Source of the DNA: Omphiscola glabra
Lineage: Eukaryota; Mollusca; Gastropoda; Lymnaeidae
Direction of reading: 5' to 3'
NCBI GenBank assembly: GCA_964017045.1
Contig: OZ024808.1
Location: forward strand, 7,449,284-7,513,283
Length of the DNA stretch: 64,000 bases
Part shown: positions 24,901 through 30,288 of the stretch, one piece after another
Position numbering within the stretch: position 1 is the stretch's first letter
Layout of the letters: each line of letters opens with the position of its first letter
Made by a program: the position numbers and the translations under genes
The notes under the pieces: generated by a model
Seen by the model: only the letters and a program-made list of their open reading frames with translations
The model's database searches: none
Told to the model about the DNA's origin: nothing

Positions 24901-27572
24901 GAGTTGTGTATGCTGTTGAGTTGTGTATGCTGTTGAGTTGTGTATGCTGTTGTGTATGCTGTTGTGTATGCTGTTGTGTTGTGTATGCTGTTGAGTTGTG
25001 TATGCTGTTGTGTTGTGTATGCTGTTGTGTTGTGTATGCTGTTGTGTTGTGTATGCTGTTGTGTTGTGTTAGCGGAGAAAGTTTTCAGGCTCGCGCACAT
25101 TCCTGATTAAACTCATTACATTTTCTCATCCCCCCTCCCCCCGCAACAGTGGCGGCAATAAAAGAAAGCTGTCTGTCGGGCTGTCCATCATCGGCGACCC
25201 CACGTTCATCATGCTGGATGAGCCGACGGCCGGGATGGACCCGGTGGCTCGGAGAAAGCTGTGGAAGGTTCTACACTTGATCAGAGCATCAGGCCGGACA
25301 CTGGTGCTCACCTCTCACAGGTTAGTTTTGTAACACACACCAAAATACACACACACACACTTATCACCACACACACCCACACCACACACCCGTTAAACAA
25401 ACCCATGTACACCACATACACCCACAACAGCAACATACACACCCACTACAGACTTTACACACCACACATTCACCCAGCCACCCATGCACACCCCTACCAC
25501 ACACCCATACAACACCCATAAACACCACACACACCCACACTGACTCACTACACATATAACATACCACACACACCCACACTGACTCACTGCACATATAACA
25601 TACCACACACACCCACACACCGAACCCACACCCACGCTCACCCAAACACAAACCTATAACCAACACACACACAACCACACACAACCCAATACAACCACAC
25701 ACACCCACACTCAAGGACACCCACACACACACACCAACACACCACGCCACCCACCCACCCCCACAACCACCCACACCCACCCACACACACACGTGGATGA
25801 GAAATGTTTCGAATTCTATTATTCCCTCCACCCCTAAAAAAAATTTCACGGAAGTACACGTGACTTTAGGACACACCTAATCTACTGTAAAACAGTTCAC
25901 ATGACTTTAAGGCAAACAAATCTACTGTAAAACAGTTCACATGACTTTAGGGCAAAGCAAATCTACTGTAAAGCAGTTCACATGACTTTAGGGCAAAACA
26001 AATCTACTGTAAAGCATTCGTCCAAGACTGATATGTGGATAAGGATTTACACCAGTACACATGAGAGATTACCACTTGGTCATTTCTACCTTCCAGCATG
26101 GAAGAATGTGAGGCATTGTGCACTAGAATAGTGATTATGGCCAAAGGAAAAATCCTCTGCCTTGGAAGTCCCCAGCATCTCAAGAGCAAGTACGCCCAGG
26201 GTTACACGGTCATCCTTCGGGCTCAGGTGGATGAACAGGGCACAGCTCAGCCTTTGGGTGAAGCCAAGGAGTTTATGGTTCAATCATTTCCCAAAACACA
26301 GGTGAGACATTGATAACACAGGTGAGACATTGATAAACACAGGTGAGACATTGATAAACACAAGGCAGACATTGATAAACACATGTGAGGCGTTGATAAA
26401 CACAGGTGAGGCGTTGATAAACACAGGTGAGACGTTGATAAACACAGGTGAGACATTGATAAACACAGGTGCGACGTTGATAAACACAGGTGAGACATTG
26501 ATAAACACAGGTGAGACATTGATAAACACAGGTGAGACATTGATAAACACAGGTGAGACGTTGATAAACACAGAAGAGACAGTGATAAACACATGTTAGA
26601 TATGGATAAACACAGGAGATACGTTGATAAATACAGGTGAGGCGTTGATAAACACTGGTGGGGCATTGATAAACACAGGTGAGACATTGATAAACACAGG
26701 TGAGGCATTTATAAACACAGGGGAGACATTGATAAACACAGGTGAGGCATTGATAAACACAGGTGAGACATTGATAAACACCGGTGAGGCGTTGATAAAC
26801 ACAGGTGAGGCGTTGATAAACACAGGTGAGGCATTGATAAACAGAGGTTAGGCGTTGATAAGCACAGGTGAGGTGTTGATAAACACAGGTGAGGCATTGA
26901 TAAACACAGGTTAGGCGTTGATAAACACAGGTGAGTATGTCGTAAATATTTTAGCTGGTCTGTGAAAAAAAAAAGGTTTTGTTTGGAATACAGTATTTTA
27001 CGGACTATAAGACGCACCTTAATTTTTAAGTAATTTTAAACATAAAATAACATTGGAACCGTTTATACTCATTTCAAGTATAAGAGGCGCCTGAATTTCG
27101 GAGGCAATTTTTCGAAGAAAAAAGTGCGTCATATAGTCCGTGAAATACGGTACTTGGAAAATATTTATAAATGTAAAAAAAGGTGTTGTTGGTTGCCATG
27201 GTATAAAAAGTGTGTTGTTGGTCGCTATGGAAAATATTTATGGTTAAGCTATATTATAGCTTACCCCAATTCTTTCTCTTGAATATATTTAATTTTAAAA
27301 AAAACAACCACAAAATACACCACAAAAAACAATCCGTTACCCTAACCTAGATATAAATAAGATGCCCGTTTGGGGCTAAGCACTAAACATTTTTTCGCCA
27401 GGTATTTGCTGTCCAAGAAGCGTACGTTCACCTGCAAGTGCCAGACAACGTGCCACTGTCCACGCTCTTTGCCAAACTGGAGCATGCACGGCAACAGTAT
27501 CAATTTCAGTTCTACACGGTACAACAAACTAGCCTGGAGCAAGTTTTTCTCATGTTCATGAAGGATGTTTAG
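749..27572 (+). CDS. ABCA3-like: ABCA3-like ABC transporter, C-terminal half (18 exons, whole span)
   Basis: Full-length ABCA proteins are lipid-transporting ABC proteins with two TMD-NBD halves; this span encodes the second half. I joined 18 exons at GT-AG boundaries with matching phases. They total 2850 nt, giving 949 residues and a TAG stop. In order: end of the post-NBD1 regulatory segment (residues 1-52), Ser/Pro/Glu-rich linker (about 53-153), TMD2 with a large extracellular loop (about 154-580), NBD2 (about 630-860) and a C-terminal segment ending in a TSLEQVFL motif. NBD2 has Walker [10 protein letters not shown] (668-676), Q-loop GYCPQHDAL (711-719), signature SGGNKRK (768-774), Walker B FIMLDEP (787-793) and H-loop TSHS (822-825), so it should bind and hydrolyse [16 protein letters not shown] and [10 protein letters not shown] closely resemble ABCA3-type members. 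The N-terminal half lies left of the window. A second ABCA gene follows downstream on the same strand. Orthology to ABCA3 specifically is inference. Confidence 0.93.
1101..1420. repeat. 80-bp minisatellite, 4 near-identical copies
   Basis: Units start at 1101, 1181, 1261 and 1341 with TTGGCGAGGTTAGCAACAGT and end TATATGTATTGG. Only one or two substitutions separate copies. The array is flanked by a G run on the left and a C run on the right (1434-1445). Confidence 0.95.
1421..2461. other. intron sequence without recognised genes
   Basis: AT-rich intron between exons 1 and 2. A short direct duplication of CACGAGGATTGTATGATCAT occurs at about 2355-2397, with a weaker third copy near 2420. Nothing else is supported. 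Confidence 0.5.
2462..2518 (+). CDS. ABCA3-like: ABCA gene 1 exon 2: linker start
   Basis: A 57-nt exon between TTTTTCCAG (AG ending 2461) and donor GTGAGT (2519). Joined to the previous exon it gives [10 protein letters not shown], completing the conserved VFIRVG end of the regulatory segment, then VVDVPPVVA. Phase 2 at both ends. Confidence 0.8.
2519..3177. other. intron sequence, AT-rich, nothing recognised
   Basis: Contains a short TTAGGG-like patch near 2605-2632 and several A runs. I see no exon. Confidence 0.4.
3178..3665. repeat. degenerate CCACCACATC minisatellite
   Basis: Imperfect units of about 18 bp built on CAGACCCACCACATCCCC. The purine/pyrimidine asymmetry gives overlapping open frames on the minus strand that are not genes. 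Confidence 0.8.
3738..3934. mobile_element. hAT MITE with SPIN/URR1-like termini, complete, with 8-bp TSD
   Basis: The 197-bp element begins CAGCGGTTCTCAACATGTGG and ends GGTTGAGAACCACTG, an inverted terminal repeat. Internal GGGTCGCGACCCC, GTCGCCTAAGACCAT and GGGTCACCACAACATGAG are as I remember from non-autonomous SPIN/URR1 hAT elements. It is flanked by a perfect 8-bp duplication, GTCTAATG at 3730-3737 and 3935-3942. It lies in the intron before exon 3. Too short to encode a transposase. Confidence 0.9.
4175..4228 (+). CDS. ABCA3-like: ABCA gene 1 exon 3: acidic/Ser/Pro linker
   Basis: A 54-nt exon between TTTCGTCATAG and GTAAGT (4229), reading [18 protein letters not shown]. It is phase 2/2 like exons 2, 4 and 5. 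A second in-frame acceptor six bases downstream (AG ending 4180) would simply drop Ser-Arg, so NAGNAG-like alternative use is possible. Support is weaker than for the conserved exons because the linker is not conserved. Confidence 0.65.
4304..4471. mobile_element. hAT-like MITE, CAGTGGCGTAG family, copy 1
   Basis: A 168-bp element starting CAGTGGCGTAGTGAGGC and ending CTCGCTACGCCAGTG. The 8-bp flanks GGGTGGTC (4296-4303) and GGATGGTC (4472-4479) match at 7 of 8. The interior GCCCCGGGCGC, GGCGCCAAATGGTATATTTT is shared with the copy at 62867 in reverse orientation. Confidence 0.88.
4495..5195. repeat. GC-rich dispersed-repeat-like segment, unidentified
   Basis: About 700 bp markedly richer in GC than its surroundings (for example the stretch 5020-5170). 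Open frames occur in several directions at once, as expected from composition. I cannot assign it. A truncated retroelement 5' region is one possibility. Confidence 0.4.
5484..5534 (+). CDS. ABCA3-like: ABCA gene 1 exon 4: Ser/Pro linker, copy 1 of a duplicated exon
   Basis: A 51-nt exon bounded by TGCCTTCAAG and GTAAGT (5535), encoding [17 protein letters not shown] in phase 2/2. Exon 5, 491 bp downstream, is a diverged copy that includes flanking intron sequence. The pair adds 34 residues of Ser/Pro-rich linker between the NBD1 side and TMD2. Confidence 0.7.
   Translation, partial: VPSKRGLASQQRSQST
5975..6025 (+). CDS. ABCA3-like: ABCA gene 1 exon 5: Ser/Pro linker, copy 2
   Basis: A 51-nt exon between CTTCTTCAAG and GTAAGT (6026), reading [17 protein letters not shown]. 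It has the same length and phases as exon 4 and shares SP....SP...EASP. Changes fall within an intact frame and both splice sites are good, so the copy looks functional rather than decayed. Confidence 0.7.
6365..6717. repeat. 38-bp minisatellite derived from a SINE/LINE tail sequence
   Basis: About nine units containing ACCCCAGCCTAGGGCTAGGC and TCACTTATAAAGTGAAGT. The reverse complement matches the tail-like sequence at 53642-53725 (GAGCCTAGCCCTAGGCTGGG, TACCGCGCTATATAA). Confidence 0.9.
7186..7706. repeat. 18-19-bp C-rich minisatellite upstream of exon 6
   Basis: About 28 units of CATCCCATCCCTACCCCG with a higher-order element containing CATCCCAACGACGCCCCGG at two places (about 7425-7455 and 7560-7590). 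The long plus-strand frame through it runs into exon 6 only because the period is near a multiple of three. Confidence 0.93.
7746..7840 (+). CDS. ABCA3-like: ABCA gene 1 exon 6: end of linker
   Basis: A 95-nt exon from TACCTTCTAG to GTAATT (7841). Phase 2 in, phase 1 out. It encodes [19 protein letters not shown], then [12 protein letters not shown], a short charged helix before the first segment of TMD2. A C homopolymer (about 17) sits some 20 bases before the acceptor. Confidence 0.7.
7900..8208. repeat. 19-bp minisatellite
   Basis: About 17 units of GACTAGGGGTAGTTGGAGT with point variants (GCGT, GGGT). Confidence 0.92.
8308..8468. repeat. 32-bp minisatellite, 5 copies
   Basis: Five nearly identical units containing CTCAGTTATTCTTAATGCAA and TGGATGCTGTGG. 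Confidence 0.93.
8604..8945. repeat. 23-bp minisatellite
   Basis: About 15 units containing AGATTCGTCACCAACTTCCA. Open in several frames because of regularity; not coding. Confidence 0.93.
9115..9195. repeat. dispersed repeat fragment, related to 24715-24800
   Basis: GTTTGTTCGTTGAAGAAAGC, TTCTTGTCGACACGTT and TTTTGTTGCATCCTTT recur with small changes at 24718-24785, indicating an interspersed family. C-rich low-complexity sequence follows (9198-9250). Confidence 0.6.
9206..9306. repeat. C-rich low-complexity tracts
   Basis: Runs of C interrupted by AAA, and a C run at 9295-9306. Simple sequence. Confidence 0.7.
9556..9905 (+). CDS. ABCA3-like: ABCA gene 1 exon 7: first helix of TMD2 and extracellular loop start
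   Basis: A 350-nt exon after TCCTTGACAG and before GTAAAT (9906); phase 1 in, phase 0 out. [20 protein letters not shown] is the ABCA pre-TM7 motif (QF.AMFLKR-like). A hydrophobic helix follows ([17 protein letters not shown]). The rest begins the large second extracellular loop ([20 protein letters not shown]). A poly-T tract precedes the acceptor. Confidence 0.92.
10262..10795. repeat. 27-bp minisatellite
   Basis: About 20 units containing CAGACAGAATTAACTGATTA followed by CCAAATA, decaying towards the right end just before exon 8. Confidence 0.92.
10826..10975 (+). CDS. ABCA3-like: ABCA gene 1 exon 8: extracellular loop
   Basis: A 150-nt exon, phase 0/0. The acceptor is ATGATCCAAG; an in-frame TGA at 10818 forces the start here. 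It ends GGCATCTCT before GTGAGT (10976). It encodes [20 protein letters not shown], then [20 protein letters not shown]. The last nine exon bases plus the donor form the repeat unit of the array that follows. Confidence 0.88.
10967..11615 (+). repeat. 23-bp donor-site minisatellite after exon 8
   Basis: The array starts inside exon 8. Each unit contains the last nine exon bases GGCATCTCT followed by donor GTGAGT and AGTGACTT. By hand about 28 units; about 20 keep GTGAGT, about five have GTGGGT and a few are degenerate. The authentic donor at 10976 is the first unit. Read-through hits TGA after eight codons. Confidence 0.93.
11616..13611. other. intron 8 remainder, partly dispersed-repeat
   Basis: AT-rich. 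No exon is seen. The part from about 12785 to 12960 resembles 29099-29205 (GACCTGGGCCAAC...TTGTTCCGCCC versus GCTGGGGCCAAA...TTGTTCCGTCC, then ATTAAAAACTCCGC versus ATAAAAACTCTGCC), a dispersed family. G runs lie at 12685-12702 and 12944-12956. A (TATA) tract lies near 13290-13320. Confidence 0.5.
13612..13858. repeat. 33-bp minisatellite
   Basis: About seven units containing ATTGTCTCAACAGTATATCA and TAGCACTGACACC, ending shortly before the duplicated acceptor of exon 9. Confidence 0.9.
13877..14040 (+). repeat. 70-bp acceptor-site repeat before exon 9
   Basis: Intron end plus exon start are duplicated: TTTGTTGTTTAG followed by ATGGAACTTGTGATGAAC (exon-like start 13933) precedes the real TTTGTTGTTCAG and exon start at 14003, offset 70. 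A third, partial upstream copy of the exon part (GAACGCCTACTGCCAGTCTC) starts at 13877. Use of the decoy would insert 70 nt and shift the frame. Confidence 0.9.
14003..14197 (+). CDS. ABCA3-like: ABCA gene 1 exon 9: TM8 region
   Basis: A 195-nt exon, phase 0/0, from TTGTTGTTCAG to GTAAGT (14198). It starts [20 protein letters not shown], the family's L.NNALLR-like position, and contains a hydrophobic helix ([19 protein letters not shown]) ending SERA, as in ABCA SERV/SERA motifs. The acceptor region is tandemly repeated upstream in 70-bp units. Confidence 0.92.
14250..14345. repeat. TA-rich microsatellite in intron 9
   Basis: Alternating TATATA tracts with AAATATATA blocks. Confidence 0.8.
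14842..15127 (+). CDS. ABCA3-like: ABCA gene 1 exon 10: TM9-TM10
   Basis: A 286-nt exon after TCTGTCACAG, ending before GTAACG (15128); phase 0 in, phase 1 out. [20 protein letters not shown] matches the conserved ABCA AKHLQFVSGV..YWL motif. Two hydrophobic helices follow ([19 protein letters not shown] and [20 protein letters not shown]). Confidence 0.94.
15128..15879. other. intron 10 proximal part, probable dispersed repeat
   Basis: No exon is seen. From about 15600 to 15860 the sequence (for example GATGAAACTTGGCACATAGA) looks like a decayed interspersed element. I cannot name it. Confidence 0.35.
15880..17240 (+). pseudogene. non-LTR retrotransposon relic: RT C-terminus, RNase H, zinc knuckle
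   Basis: Several frames must be combined. [20 protein letters not shown] (near 16030-16110) matches the C-terminal part of I/Jockey-type reverse transcriptases. RNase H remnants follow: [32 protein letters not shown] and [19 protein letters not shown], corresponding to the YTDGS, DS.SAL and GHxGxxGNExAD motifs. A terminal [20 protein letters not shown] is the CX2C...HX4C motif of these ORF2 proteins. Multiple stops and frameshifts show it is dead and 5'-truncated. It sits in the intron between exons 10 and 11. Confidence 0.82.
17365..17520. repeat. dispersed LTR-like repeat fragment, related to 49385-49550
   Basis: AATCTCTTATTTTAATGCAT, GGCTCGTT, GCACACAACAAAGGACGATA (one base differs in copy 2) and TTAAATACT are shared in order with 49395-49480. 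The family is likely a terminal region of an LTR element or another interspersed repeat. Confidence 0.6.
17608..18112. repeat. 14-bp minisatellite
   Basis: About 35 units of CCTGGGTACAAGGC/T with variants (CATGGG, CCTGAG). Frames are open on both strands because of the regular pattern. Confidence 0.93.
18165..18478. repeat. 36-bp minisatellite
   Basis: About nine units containing TAGCCTGAGCTGCCCTTACA and TGACTGGACAATAGAC, ending about 60 bp before exon 11. Confidence 0.92.
18539..18700 (+). CDS. ABCA3-like: ABCA gene 1 exon 11: TM11 and extracellular turn
   Basis: A 162-nt exon between CACGCTTCAG and GTAAGA (18701); phase 1/1. It encodes [16 protein letters not shown] and [16 protein letters not shown], matching the family's P.Y.L...L position before the last helix. 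Confidence 0.87.
18755..18875. repeat. short CTATTAGAAG minisatellite
   Basis: Irregular units of about 16 bp based on AACTATTAGAAGCT directly after exon 11 in the intron. Confidence 0.75.
18963..19055. repeat. CT-rich low-complexity tract
   Basis: Strand-asymmetric TCTCTC/CCCT sequence, giving artefactual open frames. Confidence 0.85.
19169..19304 (+). CDS. ABCA3-like: ABCA gene 1 exon 12: last helix of TMD2
   Basis: A 136-nt exon after TGCTTTCAG and before GTAAGT (19305); phase 1 in, phase 2 out. It reads [20 protein letters not shown], then [19 protein letters not shown], the final TMD2 helix ending in the ABCA (L/I)(I/T)EYR motif. A later AG (19184) is rejected because it breaks phase. 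The last bases and the donor recur in four 48-bp units. Confidence 0.87.
19280..19465 (+). repeat. 48-bp donor-site repeat after exon 12, 4 copies
   Basis: GATCTTGTG, the end of exon 12, recurs at 19296, 19344, 19392 and 19440, each 48 bp apart. It is followed by GTAAGT (real donor, 19305), GTAGGT, GGCAGT (destroyed) and GTAAGT. The exon-derived ATATCGGGTAGATAG part is copied too. Reading past the true donor meets TAA at once. Confidence 0.92.
19520..21385. repeat. large 41/42-bp minisatellite, about 45 copies, in blocks
   Basis: Unit TGACACGTCCAACTAACTGT + ACCCACCTTTTGCATATTAC. Left part: 41-bp units (ACACGTCC). Right part: 42-bp units (ACACCATCC, AAATAGC). Far right: units with CATTACCCCATTACATGACA. 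Within blocks, variants (CATATTA versus CATATAA; CTAAC versus CTAAT) repeat as groups. The 42-bp block gives long spurious minus-strand frames. Confidence 0.95.
21463..21611 (+). CDS. ABCA3-like: ABCA gene 1 exon 13: TMD2-NBD2 connector
   Basis: A 149-nt exon from TTTCATTAG to GTTAGT (21612); phase 2 in, phase 1 out. It encodes [20 protein letters not shown], then [15 protein letters not shown], the conserved ABCA (E)DEDV..ER.R motif before NBD2. The donor GTTAGT is preferred over GTGACA at 21606 because it gives [13 protein letters not shown], but either keeps phase. Confidence 0.82.
21635..21900. repeat. 21-bp minisatellite with 42-bp alternation
   Basis: Units TTAAGTTTAAATACCGAGATG and TTAAGTATAAATACCGAAATT alternate, giving a 42-bp higher-order unit. 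It begins about 20 bp after the donor of exon 13. Confidence 0.92.
22085..22385. repeat. 21-bp minisatellite
   Basis: About 14 units of CTGTGACAGTTTTGTTTACTA with GGCAG and GGCTG variants, before exon 14. Confidence 0.93.
22512..22738 (+). CDS. ABCA3-like: ABCA gene 1 exon 14: NBD2 Walker A
   Basis: A 227-nt exon after TTATTTTCCAG, before GTAGGC (22739); phase 1 in, phase 0 out. It encodes [11 protein letters not shown] (A-loop aromatic Phe), [20 protein letters not shown] (Walker A, complete) and [11 protein letters not shown]. All nucleotide-contacting residues of the P-loop are intact. Confidence 0.95.
22778..23145. repeat. 46-bp minisatellite, about 8 copies
   Basis: Units containing TTTACATTCATGGTTCATTT and CATCTCTAGTAACGTTAAAC, almost identical. 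At 23140-23215 the unit shortens to about 30 bp by losing the first part (ACATCTCTAGTAACGTTAAA retained, TTGGTCCCTA added). Confidence 0.93.
23220..23700. repeat. degenerate 20-25-bp repeat
   Basis: Loose units based on CCCTACTATCATTCACCAGTTA, strongly diverged; looks like an old minisatellite extending to exon 15. Confidence 0.65.
23729..23916 (+). CDS. ABCA3-like: ABCA gene 1 exon 15: NBD2 Q-loop
   Basis: A 188-nt exon between CTATCCAG and GTAAAT (23917); phase 0 in, phase 2 out. [20 protein letters not shown] holds the Q-loop glutamine. [13 protein letters not shown] and [10 protein letters not shown] are family-typical. The final bases and donor are reiterated downstream in about 40-bp units. 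Confidence 0.95.
23893..24045 (+). repeat. 40-bp donor-site repeat after exon 15, 4 copies
   Basis: AGCTGACTGTCAAATACAG (exon end) with a following donor recurs: GTAAAT at 23917 (real), GCAAAT at 23957, GTAAAT at 23997 and GTAAAT at 24040 (offsets 40, 40, 43). The second copy has a T-to-C change that makes a GC donor. Read-through of the real donor gives an immediate TAA. Confidence 0.93.
24046..24870. other. intron 15, dispersed-repeat-like part
   Basis: No exon is recognised. 24715-24800 carries the family seen at 9115-9195 (GTTCGCTGACGAAGGCTTCT, TGCCGACACGTTG). Confidence 0.5.
24885..25075. repeat. 15-20-bp GT-rich minisatellite
   Basis: About 11 units of GTTGTGTATGCTGTT with optional GTGTT/GAGTT, ending 75 bp before exon 16. 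Confidence 0.9.
25150..25320 (+). CDS. ABCA3-like: ABCA gene 1 exon 16: NBD2 signature, Walker B, H-loop
   Basis: A 171-nt exon after CCCGCAACAG, before GTTAGT (25321); phase 2/2. The junction makes [18 protein letters not shown] (ABC signature), then [17 protein letters not shown] (Walker B with catalytic Glu, D-loop) and LVLTSHS (H-loop His). All catalytic residues are present. Confidence 0.96.
25328..25795. repeat. CA-rich simple repeat after exon 16
   Basis: ACACACACCC-type sequence with a local 50-bp duplication (CACACTGACTCACT...CATATAACATACCACACACA). It produces long artefactual minus-strand frames. Confidence 0.92.
25850..26012. repeat. 39-bp minisatellite, 4 copies
   Basis: Units containing CAGTTCACATGACTTTAGGG and CAAATCTACTGTAAA, upstream of exon 17. 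Confidence 0.9.
26097..26301 (+). CDS. ABCA3-like: ABCA gene 1 exon 17: end of NBD2
   Basis: A 205-nt exon after CTACCTTCCAG, before GTGAGA (26302); phase 2 in, phase 0 out. It encodes [20 protein letters not shown] and [19 protein letters not shown], then a diverged stretch ending FPKTQ. The terminal ACACAG plus GTGAGA forms the unit of the following 21-bp array. Confidence 0.94.
26296..26935 (+). repeat. 21-bp donor-site minisatellite after exon 17
   Basis: Each unit contains ACACAG (last six bases of exon 17), then GTGAGA/GTGAGG and CATTGATAA. By hand about 31 units, about 20 keeping AGGTGAG. The authentic donor is in the first unit (26302). Read-through of the real donor ends after three codons (V-R-H-stop). 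The period of 21 creates long open frames in other phases on both strands. Confidence 0.94.
26989..27152. mobile_element. MITE with 27-bp inverted termini and TA flanks
   Basis: Left end CAGTATTTTACGGACTATAA then GACGCAC (26991-27017). Right end, reverse complemented, CCGTATTTCACGGACTATAT then GACGCAC (27124-27150). TA on each side fits a TA target duplication. About 160 bp, non-coding, in the intron before the terminal exon. Confidence 0.85.
27402..27572 (+). CDS. ABCA3-like: ABCA gene 1 terminal exon 18
   Basis: A 171-nt exon after TTTTTCGCCAG, ending at a TAG stop. It encodes [20 protein letters not shown] and [19 protein letters not shown]. The TSLEQVFL motif is the conserved ABCA C-terminal signature (cf. 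ISLEQVFLSF), so this is the true gene end. Confidence 0.93.
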   Translation, partial: VFAVQEAYVHLQVPDNVPLSTLFAKLEHARQQYQFQFYTVQQTSLEQVFLMFMKDV

Positions 27573-27654
27573 TTGATGTGCTTCTCATTAGCAAGCAGCC
27601 GAATTGCAGGAAACATCACCACCGTTACAATGTTACTAGCAAAGTGAACGCTAT

Positions 27655-27675
27655 GTGTGTGTGTGTGTGTGTGGG
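27655..27675. repeat. (GT)n microsatellite in the probable 3' UTR
   Basis: TGTGTGTGTGTGTGTG run about 85 nt after the stop codon of ABCA gene 1. Confidence 0.9.
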
Positions 27676-27807
27676 TGCAACTGTCTTAGCAGCAGACGTT
27701 ACTTGGCCGAATTTTAATCTAACTTAACCAGATCAAGGGACTGGCCACCAGAGATTTCTTTTAAAACTAACAAAATTAATTGGTTTCATTTTCAATGAGA
27801 TTTACAT

Positions 27808-28215
27808 AGTAGAGGTATTGCGACGCCTAAATTTTAGTGTCTACAGTCCTTCAAAAAGTTGATCATTGGCCCGTAGAGGTAGAGGTATTGAGGCGCCTAC
27901 ATTTTAGTGTCTACAGTCCTTCAAAAAGTTGATCATTGGCCCGTAGAGGTAGAGGTATTGAGGCGCCTACATTTTAGTGTCTACAGTCCCTCACAAAGTT
28001 GATCAGAGGCCCGTAGTAGAGGTATTGAGACGCCTACATTTTAGTGTCTACAGTCCCACACAAAGTCGATCAGAAGCCCGTAGTAGAGGTATTGAGGCGC
28101 TTACATTTTAGTGTCTACAGTCCCACACAAAGTTGATCAGACGCCCGTAGTAGAGGTATTGAGACGCCTACATTTTAGTGTCTACAGTCCCTCACTAAGT
28201 TGACCAGAAGCCTGT
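27808..28215. repeat. 63-70-bp tandem repeat, 6 copies
   Basis: Units contain GTAGAGGTATTGAGGCGCCT, ACATTTTAGTGTCTACAGTC and AAGTTGATCA. It lies 240 nt after the stop, possibly within the 3' UTR. Confidence 0.92.
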
Positions 28216-29505
28216 AGATACAATATTTTTTTTAAATCCTTATGTATAATGACTTCATGTTTGATAAGAACACTCGAATGATCAGAACTAATGATTGCAA
28301 TGCGTTTAGAATAGTTTTTTTTTTTTTTAAATTGCTAAATGGATAGAGAAATTGCATTTCCAAAACTATAACCAATCAATTTCTAACCTGTCTAAAAGTT
28401 GACATGTATCAAATAATGAAAAAACTTTGTCAAGTCTGGAGAAATAATTCACTTTCTTATCACAATTTTCATTATTTATAAAATTATTTGTAAGAGAAAT
28501 AAAAAAATATATTTAAAAACATATTTTGTCATAATAAACGTTTGTTGGGGAAAAAAATCCCTTTTAAATAATTTTCCTTTTTAGTTCTATTATAATAATT
28601 CATGTGTTCAAAATATTCTGCCAAGAAGAATGTCATCTCTTAACTGAATCATGAAACTGCTTATTCGATCACTGAGACACAAACTCAATTACTGCTTTCC
28701 CGTAACCGTACGGGGTGAAACAAAGCTGGGGCCTAAATAATACCCTGGGGGGCGCAACAGTCAAGTGAATTCAGGTCAGATGTCTGTCACCGGGTACCAT
28801 GATGCTTAATTTGTGCACTGGTGTAAAAGATAATCCCCGTGAATCAGATTTTCTGACCACACCTTCCCACTTTTACTCAGGCGCCGAATGCAACCTCAAT
28901 TTCTGAGCATCCCCCCCCCCCCCAACCACACAATTTTTTTCTTCCCCTAATCAAAATAAATAACATTGGCGGTAATTTGGTAGCTACAGAAATCATGAGC
29001 GAGTTTCTTGAAGACATGAATATATTATTATTTTGTTGTTTTAAATTTTAATTGTGTATAACTTATATTATAATATATAGTTGGACTATGTAGATTACAG
29101 GGGTGAAACTCAGCTGGGGCCAAAAATTGTTCCGTCCATTTCCACAATAAAAACTCTGCCGTAATCCGAAAATACCACCCCATTATGAAAAGGGGGAAAA
29201 AAAGGATCGCTCCCCTGTCCTGTTCGTACGCCGGTGCATCTATGTCATTCCATGTAGTGACCTAAACAACTTCTAAACAAGTCCTTTTGTATTTAACAAT
29301 TAGTAATATGGTAATTAAAAATGCGAATTTGTTACATTTCAATGTTTAGAGGGGAGGCTACTATAATTATTTAATACTGAATTATCTTAATGTTTTTACT
29401 TATTTTAATATCCGGTATTTAATATTCCTAATCAGCATAGTTGCTGATTTTGTGATCTAGGTGGGTTTTTTCATTATTTTTAAACGTTTTATTCTTAATT
29501 TTACA
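28216..29505. other. intergenic, no gene recognised
   Basis: AT-rich, with a C run at 28911-28923 and two fragments of a dispersed family (28708-28740 and 29099-29205: GGGGTGAAAC, CTGGGGCC) also seen at 12785-12960. Confidence 0.5.
28498..28538 (+). promoter_or_regulatory. candidate polyadenylation signals of ABCA gene 1
   Basis: AATAAA occurs at 28498-28503 and again at 28533-28538, about 0.93 kb after the stop codon. The region is AT-rich, so chance occurrence is likely enough to keep confidence low. If real, the 3' UTR would contain the 27808-28215 array. Confidence 0.3.
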
Positions 29506-30288
29506 GGTGGTGTCAACCAAGATGGCGGCCATGGTAAAAAAAAAACCGCCGACCCATCTCTCGAAATTTACCAGAGTGTCCAGAGTCCTTGTGACTTGTG
29601 TTGCGTTTGATGATTGACCCTTTTTTTAGTAACTTTACTGCCAATTTGCTTAATACTTTAGTTTAGCCTTTACTAGCTACTAGCCTTTACTCTTTTAAGT
29701 CTTTACCCAATTAACACTTTAAGGTTTAGTCTTAGTACTTTTGCCGTGCTTCAGCCGCACAACTTGAAACTAGTTCCAAGTGTAAGTCCCAGGGAACAAA
29801 CTCAAAGGATTACTTAGTTCGCCTTTATGAATACACTGTTTGTTCCCAACCACTCAATTTACTGGAGATACTAATGCTGGAACTATTGGATCAATAATAA
29901 TAATGCCAAACTGCATCTTTCAGATTTGTACCTATTCTTTTGGATGTGGGTGCGGGGTGGTATTAAGGCATTTGGCTTTGAGGAATGTTGCCAATGTTGC
30001 ATCTATAATTGATGGTATCAGCGCTGAAATTAGGCATCATTGGGTACTTCAATTTTAATTCACAGCAAAAATTATCGCTACTGCTATTCTATGCTGTTCT
30101 ATTCTTTGCAGCCATATCCGGTTTAATAAATACAACTGCTTCTGTAGTCGCCATGAATTTTTTGTAAATTTCTGCATTAGTTCACGATAAAGCCAGTAGA
30201 ATCTTGTTTCTACAACAACACGGTATTATACATGCTGTCAGACGATGTGCTAACAACTATAGCATGACTTTATCCTTGAATAACCGAC
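29506..30288. other. probable left part of the Merlin element, no intact gene
   Basis: Begins with the terminus-like GGTGGTGTCAACCAAGATGG. Contains no confident coding segment. Confidence 0.3.

Noticed and set aside
25364..25876. A 170-codon Cys/Val/Gly-rich minus-strand frame
   Set aside because: Antisense of a CA-rich simple repeat.
26280..26851. Possible CRISPR-like array of regularly spaced repeats
   Set aside because: Units are directly adjacent with no unique spacers, the genome is eukaryotic and the array starts at an exon end. The same applies to all other arrays here.
29840..30058. A 72-codon frame near the Merlin relic
   Set aside because: It has no similarity that I can see to the transposase or to a host protein, and no splice context.
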